A stretch of DNA of 6,393 nt from Sulfurovum sp. (GTDB lineage: Bacteria; Campylobacterota; Campylobacteria; Campylobacterales; Sulfurovaceae): assembly GCA_015493425.1 (NCBI GenBank), contig WGDG01000055.1, positions 1-6,393 of the forward strand, given 5' to 3'. Below are positions 1 to 5,463 of this stretch, one piece after another. The stretch's first letter is position 1. Every line of letters starts with the position of its first letter. The notes under the pieces are model-generated. The model searched no databases and was not told where the DNA came from. It worked only from the letters and a program-made list of their open reading frames with translations. The translations under genes and the position numbers were made by a program.

Positions 1-3
1 AAT

Positions 4-8
4 GAGGA
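4..8 (+). promoter_or_regulatory. Ribosome binding site of the sugar transferase
   Basis: GAGGA lies 9 bases before the ATG at 18. The in-frame TGA at 12-14 rules out any earlier start in this frame, so together they fix the start codon. Confidence 0.7.
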
Positions 9-17
9 AACTGAAAA

Positions 18-935
18 ATGATCGTCCTTGGCAAACGGCATACATTCAGCGAAGCTGAACTTGAGCGTCTCAAAGAGGCTTTTGGGACGATTGATTTCGT
101 CTCCTACCGCAATCAAGAGCCCCAAGCCACCATTAAGCACCTCCAGTACGCCATCGCCAATGGCCGAAAATCCCTCATCGTTCTCAACACAATCGCCCGT
201 ATACCCGACGAACTCTTGAGCTACCTCATTTCACTCGAATCCCACGGCATCAGCTACCTGAGTGTCGAGAGCTTTCTCGAACGGTATCTGCACAAGTGCT
301 ATATCCCCGAGGATCAAACTAATGTCGATTTCCTCGAAAAGATTCATCCATACACACAAATTCAATATGTCTTGAAACGAATGATGGATTATATAGGGGC
401 TATTTCCATCGGAATATTATCTTTACCCTTTGCTCTCTATTCCATCTATCGAATCTCCAAAGAATCACCCGGTTCCATCTTCTTTAAGCAAACCCGTGTC
501 GGCCAACGTGGCCAGCGCTTTACCTGCTATAAATTTCGTACGATGCATGAAGACTCTCACCATGATCCTTATACCCGCGAGAACGACACACGTATCTTCC
601 CTTGGGGTAGAATCATGCGTAAAACACGCATCGATGAAGTTCCTCAACTTTTCAACGTCCTACGAGGTGATATGCATATTCTCGGCCCACGTGCCGAATG
701 GGATATTCTTGTCGAAAATTATGAGCAGGAGATCCCCTACTACAACCAACGCCACCTCGTCAAGCCCGGCATCACCGGCTGGGCGCAAGTGATGTACCCC
801 TACGGCGCCAACGCCGAAGATGCCCGCCAAAAACTCATGTACGATCTCTACTACATCAAACACTGGAGCATTGCTCTGGAACTCAAAACCATCTGGAAAA
901 CCATCCAGGTCGTCCTCAACAAGCAAGGACTCTAA
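18..935 (+). CDS. Initiating sugar transferase (polyprenyl-phosphate hexose-1-phosphate transferase)
   Basis: This 305-residue protein belongs to the bacterial sugar transferase family (WbaP/WcaJ/PglC type). These inner-membrane enzymes move a sugar-1-phosphate from a UDP-sugar onto undecaprenyl phosphate, the first step of repeat-unit assembly. Residues about 118-145 form one hydrophobic segment containing Ser135 and Pro137, like the re-entrant helix of PglC-type enzymes. The catalytic core follows: KQTRVGQRG (158-166), YKFRTM (171-176), the Asp206-Glu207 dyad in TRIDEVPQLFN, RGDMHILGPR (217-226) and VKPGITGWAQ (249-258). Residues 1-115 have no membrane segment and look like a soluble alpha/beta domain. 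They resemble the Rossmann-like domain that precedes the core in longer WbaP/EPS transferases, but the four N-terminal helices of those proteins are absent. The start is supported by GAGGA at 4-8 and an in-frame stop at 12-14. The donor sugar cannot be told from the sequence. It converges on the L-FucNAc operon. Confidence 0.93.
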   Translation: MIVLGKRHTFSEAELERLKEAFGTIDFVSYRNQEPQATIKHLQYAIANGRKSLIVLNTIARIPDELLSYLISLESHGISYLSVESFLERYLHKCYIPEDQTNVDFLEKIHPYTQIQYVLKRMMDYIGAISIGILSLPFALYSIYRISKESPGSIFFKQTRVGQRGQRFTCYKFRTMHEDSHHDPYTRENDTRIFPWGRIMRKTRIDEVPQLFNVLRGDMHILGPRAEWDILVENYEQEIPYYNQRHLVKPGITGWAQVMYPYGANAEDARQKLMYDLYYIKHWSIALELKTIWKTIQVVLNKQGL

Positions 936-941
936 CCCCGA

Positions 942-983
942 CCATCAAGCATCCACCATCCACCAATCACGAATCACCAATCA
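942..983. repeat. Six tandem degenerate 7-bp repeats in the convergent intergenic gap
   Basis: The DNA between the two converging genes reads as six consecutive 7-base units beginning at 942, 949, 956, 963, 970 and 977. On the + strand they are variants of CCATCCA (first three) and CCAATCA (last three); on the - strand the latter reads TGATTGG. Units 4 and 6 are identical, and unit 5 differs from them at one position. The array occupies nearly the whole 53-base gap (936-988). It stops 6 bases before the TGA of the wbuB-like gene and starts 7 bases after the TAA of the sugar transferase. I see no hairpin in it, so it does not look like a conventional terminator. Function unknown. Confidence 0.75.
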
Positions 984-988
984 CAATA

Positions 989-2182
989 TCAAATAACATA
1001 CGAGGACAATATTTGTTTAGAAGCAGCCTCTACCGAAAATGTTGTTTGCAAAAGTTTTTTAGAGTTTTTTCCAGCCATTGTTCGGAAATTTTCATCCATT
1101 AACTCTTTAGCATTCTTATAAAATGTTTCGTCATCACCTGATATACTAACAAGCCCGGCTCCAGATTTTTCTACCGTTTCTTTTAAGTCATTACCGGGAT
1201 TAACACTTCCAAGTATCGGAAGGCCTTGTACCATATATGCCAATAGTTTACCAGGGAAATTATGTGTAATATGATCTTTATGCAATGTAAATAACCCCAC
1301 ATCGAATTCAGAAAGCATCTCTTTAAATTCATTCTGCGGCACAGAAGGAAGCAGCGTAACATTATTCAATTTTTTACGCAAAATAACTTCCTGCACAAGC
1401 TCAAACTCATCACCAGCTCCTACTAAAACAAAATGTGCCGTCTCCTCATCTTGCATTGCTGTAGCCAAGCGCATAATATTCATCATATCCTGAGCATGCC
1501 CCATATTCCCACCATAAAAATAGACAACTTTCCCAGACAATCCCAGCATTTCTCGATATTTTCCTGTTGAAAGCACTGGAATATCCGCCGCCCAGTTGTA
1601 AAGAACCTCCAACCGTTTGTTTATAGGGGCATTAAAATAGTTTTCAAACCACTCAAGGTTCTTTTGAGACATGAGTCCGATCGTATTGGCTGCATCATAA
1701 TTTATTTTTTCAAAGTACTTAAAATACTTTTCAATCAAAGAACCTCTGCGGATCAACCCCTGATCAATAGCCCATTGAGGAAAAATATCCCGCAAAATCA
1801 AATAACTTGGTGCATCCCATAATTTTTTTAGCTTTACAACCAAAGAGCCAAAGAAAATTGTCGGTGAGAAAAAGACAATCATCTCATGAGGATGGCTTCT
1901 AAAATATTGCTTGAGTGCTTTCCAAGCCTTAACTGAAAGTAGTGTTTCATTAATGGCGCGTTTAACCTTGCCAACATTTTTTATTTCACCGCTTTTGAAC
2001 CGACAAACCGTCACTCCATCAAGTGTAGAAAACTCTACAGATGTATGCAAGGAGGGAGAAGGTGTCACGACGGTAACTTCATGCCCTTTCCGCTGAAACT
2101 CACATGCAAGCTCGTGCATCATCTTTGCACTGACTTTCCTACTATCAGGCATATAGTCATCAACAAGGACACATATCTTCAT
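989..2182 (-). CDS. wbuB: WbuB-type glycosyltransferase (probable L-FucNAc transferase)
   Basis: This is a GT4-fold glycosyltransferase of the WbuB family, 397 residues from the chosen start. It probably transfers N-acetyl-L-fucosamine from UDP-L-FucNAc to the lipid-linked acceptor on the cytoplasmic face of the inner membrane. The N-terminal domain opens with MKICVLVDDYMPDS and contains RDIFPQWAID (131-140), a stretch I associate with WbuB proteins. The C-terminal nucleotide-sugar domain has FYGGNMGHAQ (222-231), VLVGAGDE (252-259) and HNFPGKLLAYM (307-317). The last motif sits where most GT4 enzymes have E-x7-E, and its lack of that acidic pair appears normal for this family. An in-frame ATG at 2200 would add six residues. 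I prefer the ATG at 2182 because it overlaps the fnlC stop by one base (TGATG), matches the other coupled junctions and gives the family-typical MKI start. Neither start has a strong Shine-Dalgarno. The substrate is inferred from family and from adjacency to fnlABC. The gene is visibly AT-rich. Confidence 0.88.
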   Translation of the reverse strand: MKICVLVDDYMPDSRKVSAKMMHELACEFQRKGHEVTVVTPSPSLHTSVEFSTLDGVTVCRFKSGEIKNVGKVKRAINETLLSVKAWKALKQYFRSHPHEMIVFFSPTIFFGSLVVKLKKLWDAPSYLILRDIFPQWAIDQGLIRRGSLIEKYFKYFEKINYDAANTIGLMSQKNLEWFENYFNAPINKRLEVLYNWAADIPVLSTGKYREMLGLSGKVVYFYGGNMGHAQDMMNIMRLATAMQDEETAHFVLVGAGDEFELVQEVILRKKLNNVTLLPSVPQNEFKEMLSEFDVGLFTLHKDHITHNFPGKLLAYMVQGLPILGSVNPGNDLKETVEKSGAGLVSISGDDETFYKNAKELMDENFRTMAGKNSKKLLQTTFSVEAASKQILSSYVI

Positions 2183-3321
2183 CAATCTGCTTTTTTCCAT
2201 ACCGTTCGGTTGACGTAATCCGTATAAGAGAGCAGTATTCTCAAAACCTTGTCCGAAACATTAGGCATAGAGTAGTCAACTACCTGCCTTAATGTTCTTT
2301 CGTCACCTCTCTTTTGTGATTCTAAAACGGACAATCCTTGAAGAATTCTCTCCTTTTCGAGCCCAACCATCATTACCGATGCCTCCTCCATTGCTTCGGG
2401 TCTTTCATGTGCTTCACGGATATTAAGTGCCGGGAAATTTAAGATGGATGATTCTTCAGAGATGGTGCCACTATCCGAAAGAACTGCCTTGGCATCAACT
2501 TGTAATTTGACATAGTCGATAAACCCCATCGGCTTCATGAGCTTGATCATATCATGAAACTTCACACCAGTCTCTTCGATCCTTTTTCGCGTTCGTGGAT
2601 GCGTGGAGACGATGATTGGCAATTCATAGTTTTTAGCGATGGCATTCAATGTATCTACAAGATTGTGGAAGTTTCTATCAGAATTAATGTTTTCTTCTCG
2701 ATGAGCTGATATGACAAAATATTTTCCTTGTTCCAAACCCATCTCTTTTACAATATTTGAAGCATGTATTGCATCAAGCTTCGAGAGAATAACCTCGTAC
2801 ATAGGACTACCCGTTTTGATGATCCTGTCTGCCGGCAACCCCTCTCTGAGCAAATACTCCCTGGCAATATCGCTATACGTCAAATTAATATCTGCGATGT
2901 GATCAACAATTTTGCGATTGGTCTCTTCCGGAACCCTCTGATCGAAACAACGATTTCCGGCTTCCATATGGAAAATAGGTATGTGCCGTTTTTTAGCTGG
3001 AATGGCACTGAGACAACTGTTCGTATCTCCCAGAATCAGAAGGGCATCCGGTTGAACTTCTTCCAAAATTGGATCAATTTTTATTAGAATATTCCCAATA
3101 GTCTCCGAGGCTCCCCCCAGAGCTGCCCCAAGGAAGAAATCCGGTTTTCGGATACCAAAATCCTGAAAAAAAACTTCATTAAGTTCATAATCATAGTTTT
3201 GCCCCGTATGCACCAGTATATGCTCGATGGCAATCGAATCCTCCAACTTGGCTATCACTGCCGAGAGGCGAATGATCTCTGGACGTGTCCCGACCACTGT
3301 CATCACTTTCAATTTTTTCAT
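2182..3321 (-). CDS. fnlC: UDP-N-acetyl-L-fucosamine synthase, UDP-GlcNAc 2-epimerase family (FnlC/CapG)
   Basis: This 379-residue cytoplasmic enzyme belongs to the non-hydrolysing UDP-GlcNAc 2-epimerase (WecB) family, of the FnlC/CapG subgroup. That subgroup performs the last step of UDP-L-FucNAc synthesis, C-2 epimerisation of the UDP-N-acetyl-L-pneumosamine made by FnlB. Visible motifs are VVGTRPEIIRLS (9-20), HTGQNYD (38-44), LGDTNS (97-102), HMEAGNRCF (118-126), PEETNR (131-136), SAHREENI (205-212) and LSDSGTISEE (281-290). By alignment from memory with E. coli WecB, Asp99, Glu120, Glu132 and His207 match the active-site acids and histidine. Length is normal for the family. It starts one base after the fnlB stop (TAACATG), with AAAGG six bases before the ATG. 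Family membership alone could mean the ordinary UDP-ManNAc enzyme WecB. The subgroup-like motifs and position after fnlA and fnlB make FnlC much likelier. Confidence 0.93.
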   Translation of the reverse strand: MKKLKVMTVVGTRPEIIRLSAVIAKLEDSIAIEHILVHTGQNYDYELNEVFFQDFGIRKPDFFLGAALGGASETIGNILIKIDPILEEVQPDALLILGDTNSCLSAIPAKKRHIPIFHMEAGNRCFDQRVPEETNRKIVDHIADINLTYSDIAREYLLREGLPADRIIKTGSPMYEVILSKLDAIHASNIVKEMGLEQGKYFVISAHREENINSDRNFHNLVDTLNAIAKNYELPIIVSTHPRTRKRIEETGVKFHDMIKLMKPMGFIDYVKLQVDAKAVLSDSGTISEESSILNFPALNIREAHERPEAMEEASVMMVGLEKERILQGLSVLESQKRGDERTLRQVVDYSMPNVSDKVLRILLSYTDYVNRTVWKKAD

Positions 3322-3322
3322 G

Positions 3323-4438
3323 TTATACCTTTAGAAAATTTGTATCTGGGTTTTGGGGGTCATAAGCCTCATTTGCCCAAATTACAAGGATCATCTCCTC
3401 TTCGGAAACATTACGTATGTTGTGCGTATATCCTGGAATCATCTCCACTACTTCTATCTTTTGATCCGAAACACGATATTTGATCACTTCATCGCTGTAA
3501 ATGTTTCTCAATTCGATTAGAGCTTCACCTTTAACGACAATAAACTTTTCATTTTTAGTATTGTGATAGTGATTGCCACGAACGACATCACCAGGCTTGG
3601 TAGTCGAAACAGAGACTTGACCACTATCAATCGTTTTGATAAATTCATAAAAGGCACCACGATCATCCCGATGTGCTTTCAAAGGGTACGCAAACTGATC
3701 GGTAGGCAAAAAACTCAGATAGGTTGCATACAACGCCCGAACAAATCCTTCTCCGGTTCGCGGTACGACCAACGTTTGGCGGCTCTGCTTGAACTGCTGC
3801 AGAAGCTCATAAATCTCTCCGAGTGTTTTGTAGTACACCGGAGATACTTCACACATTTTCAAGCCCTGCTGGGTTTCTCTCGCGTCAAGATGCTGAACAA
3901 ATGCTTCTACCACATTATCAATATAAACTAGAGAAAGTTCAACCGCTGGATCGCTGATTTTCACAGGCATATCACGGCTGATATTGTGACACCATGTTGC
4001 AATCACCGTATTGTAATTGGGACGCGACCATTTGCCAAACACATTGGGTAATCTATAAATATATGTTGATGCTCCTGTTCGTGCTGCATAGGCTTCCAGA
4101 GCCTCTTCCCCCACTCGTTTACTCTTGCCATAATCGTTGTCACGTTCCGCTTGTATGGATGAAGTCATGAGGATAGGAACTGAATCATCTCTTTGCGCCA
4201 GCATAGAAACAATTTGCTGCGTTAAGTTACCGTTTCCTGCATAGAACTCCTCCAAATTTTCCGGACGGTTGACCCCGGCAAGGTGAAAGACAAAGTCAGA
4301 CTGGGCAATGCTTTTTTCCAGTTCTTCCGGAGTATTTTCTTTGTCAAATCTCAAGATCTCAACGTCCTCAATACGCACCAATCTCTCGATGAGATTCTTC
4401 CCGATAAATCCGCTGCTCCCCGTGACAAGAACTTTCAC
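3323..4438 (-). CDS. fnlB: Bifunctional C-3 epimerase/C-4 reductase of UDP-L-FucNAc synthesis (FnlB/CapF)
   Basis: This 371-residue protein has the two-domain CapF/FnlB architecture and catalyses the middle steps toward UDP-L-FucNAc: C-3 epimerisation and NADPH-dependent reduction of the 4-keto group of the FnlA product. Residues 1 to about 240 are an extended short-chain dehydrogenase domain, with the dinucleotide loop GSSGFIG (7-13), FHLAGVNRP (51-59), and the catalytic pair Tyr103 and Lys107 in YGKSK. Residues about 250-371 form a cupin domain. RGNHYH (287-292), Glu297 and His339 in PGYTHN are the expected metal-binding positions for its epimerase activity. Both domains look intact and the length is normal. 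The start codon is GTG; its G is the last base of the fnlA TAG stop (TAGTG), and GGAG lies 7 bases upstream, within the end of fnlA. The stop is followed one base later by fnlC. The domain order makes other sugar reductases unlikely. Confidence 0.95.
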   Translation of the reverse strand: MKVLVTGSSGFIGKNLIERLVRIEDVEILRFDKENTPEELEKSIAQSDFVFHLAGVNRPENLEEFYAGNGNLTQQIVSMLAQRDDSVPILMTSSIQAERDNDYGKSKRVGEEALEAYAARTGASTYIYRLPNVFGKWSRPNYNTVIATWCHNISRDMPVKISDPAVELSLVYIDNVVEAFVQHLDARETQQGLKMCEVSPVYYKTLGEIYELLQQFKQSRQTLVVPRTGEGFVRALYATYLSFLPTDQFAYPLKAHRDDRGAFYEFIKTIDSGQVSVSTTKPGDVVRGNHYHNTKNEKFIVVKGEALIELRNIYSDEVIKYRVSDQKIEVVEMIPGYTHNIRNVSEEEMILVIWANEAYDPQNPDTNFLKV

Positions 4439-5463
4439 TATATGGCTCCGAATTCTTTCAAATCATCCTGGATCTCTCGGAGCGCCATCAGCATCTGACG
4501 AAGTTCGTTTGCATCCAGTCGATGCGTGTTGTGCGAGTGGTACTCGTGTGCTTGAGTGATGACCTCTTCGCCATTGTCGAAGAATTTGTTGTAGTTCAAA
4601 TCCCGTGTATCAGCTGGGATACGATAATACTCTCCCATATCGATGGCTTTGACCATCTCTTCTTTTGTCAGGAGTGTTTCGTAGAGTTTCTCCCCATGAC
4701 GGGTACCGATAATACGGATCGGGTGGTCAGGATGCCCAAGCATTTTAGTCAGTGTTTGCGCCAACAATTCGATGGTTGCTGCCGGAGCTTTTTGGACAAA
4801 TGTATCCCCCCCTCTTCCATTCTCAAAAGCAAACAATACCAGCTCTACCGCCTGGTCAAGGCTCATCATAAATCGTGTCATAGCCGGATCGGTGATCGTA
4901 ATCTCCTTACCCTGACGCACTTGGTCGATAAAGAGGGGGATCACCGAACCACGTGAGGCCATGACATTGCCATATCGTGTCACCGCTATCATCGTCTCAT
5001 GTTCACCAAGATTACGCGATTTGGCGATAGCGACCCGTTCCATCATCGCCTTGGATACCCCCATGGCATTAATCGGATAGACAGCCTTGTCGGTACTGAG
5101 AACGATCACCTTTTTCACCCCTGCCTCAATAGCCGCGTAGAGTACATTCTCTGTCCCGATGACATTGGTTTTGACTGCCTGCATCGGATAAAATTCACAG
5201 GAAGGTACCTGCTTGAGTGCCGCAGCATGAAAGACAAAATCCACTCCCCGCATCGCATCCTTGACCGAGTTGGGATCGCGTACATCTCCGAGATAAAATT
5301 TAAGCTTGGAGTTGCTGTATGCTTTGCGCATATCGTCCTGCTTTTTCTCATCTCGGGAAAAGATACGAATCTCCCCAATGTCTGTATCGAGAAAACGCCG
5401 CAGCACAGCATTACCAAACGATCCGGTTCCTCCGGTAATTAGAAGTGTTTTATTTGTAAACAT
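4438..5463 (-). CDS. fnlA: UDP-GlcNAc 4,6-dehydratase/5-epimerase (FnlA/CapE)
   Basis: This 341-residue extended short-chain dehydrogenase is of the FnlA/CapE type. It commits UDP-GlcNAc to UDP-L-FucNAc by inverting 4,6-dehydration, giving the 4-keto-6-deoxy-L-sugar that FnlB then processes. The NADP-binding loop GGTGSFG is at 11-17, GDVRD at 59-63, and the subfamily motif LKQVPSCEFYP at 83-93. The catalytic region is STDKAVYPINAMGVSKAMME (123-142), with Asp125, Lys126 and Lys138. The usual SDR tyrosine of YxxxK is Met134 here, which I recall as characteristic of CapE-type enzymes and not a defect. The C-terminal portion carries GTRHGEKLYETLL (253-265), also typical. The ATG at 5463 overlaps the upstream glycosyltransferase stop by one base (TAATG), with AGGA at 5473-5476, 9 bases upstream. 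The closest alternative is the PseB/FlaA1 dehydratase of pseudaminic acid synthesis; the adjacent fnlB and fnlC argue against it. G+C is higher than in the flanking glycosyltransferase gene. Confidence 0.94.
   Translation of the reverse strand: MFTNKTLLITGGTGSFGNAVLRRFLDTDIGEIRIFSRDEKKQDDMRKAYSNSKLKFYLGDVRDPNSVKDAMRGVDFVFHAAALKQVPSCEFYPMQAVKTNVIGTENVLYAAIEAGVKKVIVLSTDKAVYPINAMGVSKAMMERVAIAKSRNLGEHETMIAVTRYGNVMASRGSVIPLFIDQVRQGKEITITDPAMTRFMMSLDQAVELVLFAFENGRGGDTFVQKAPAATIELLAQTLTKMLGHPDHPIRIIGTRHGEKLYETLLTKEEMVKAIDMGEYYRIPADTRDLNYNKFFDNGEEVITQAHEYHSHNTHRLDANELRQMLMALREIQDDLKEFGAI
4446..4449 (-). promoter_or_regulatory. Ribosome binding site that fixes the GTG start of fnlB
   Basis: On the - strand GGAG lies 7 bases before the GTG at 4438, inside the last codons of fnlA. 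Its spacing, and MKVLVTG as the encoded N-terminus directly before the nucleotide-binding loop, support the non-ATG start. Confidence 0.65.

Noticed and set aside
1..17. The end of an upstream + strand gene at the left edge
   Set aside because: TGA triplets at 3-5 and 12-14 could be a stop codon, but 17 bases are too few to support a gene call.
430..926. Alternative frames inside the sugar transferase gene on both strands (430-792 +, 660-926 -)
   Set aside because: They overlap the conserved catalytic core of the sugar transferase and have low-complexity translations unlike real proteins.
942..983. The heptad array as a CRISPR array
   Set aside because: Units are 7 bases with no spacers, far below CRISPR repeat size, and no cas gene is near.
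936..988. A bidirectional rho-independent terminator between the converging genes
   Set aside because: No GC-rich inverted repeat followed by T residues is visible on either strand; the gap is heptad repeat.
1056..1071. Two TTTTTT runs around AGAG near the 3' end of the wbuB-like gene as a terminator or repeat
   Set aside because: They lie inside the coding region, encode a lysine-rich segment (NSKKLL), and have no stem.
3166..3173. A run of eight A on the + strand (eight T in the fnlC coding strand) as a possible phase-variation tract
   Set aside because: Eight A/T is short for slippage-driven switching, the run encodes ordinary Phe-Phe within a conserved region, and the frame is intact. 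Similar 7-base T runs at about 1823 and 5564 also fit coding use.
4999..5442. Long open frame on the + strand (147 codons) opposite fnlA, with others at 4522-4956, 3563-3931 and 2764-3087
   Set aside because: These lie antisense to well-conserved enzyme genes and encode no recognisable domain; they are shadows of the coding strand.
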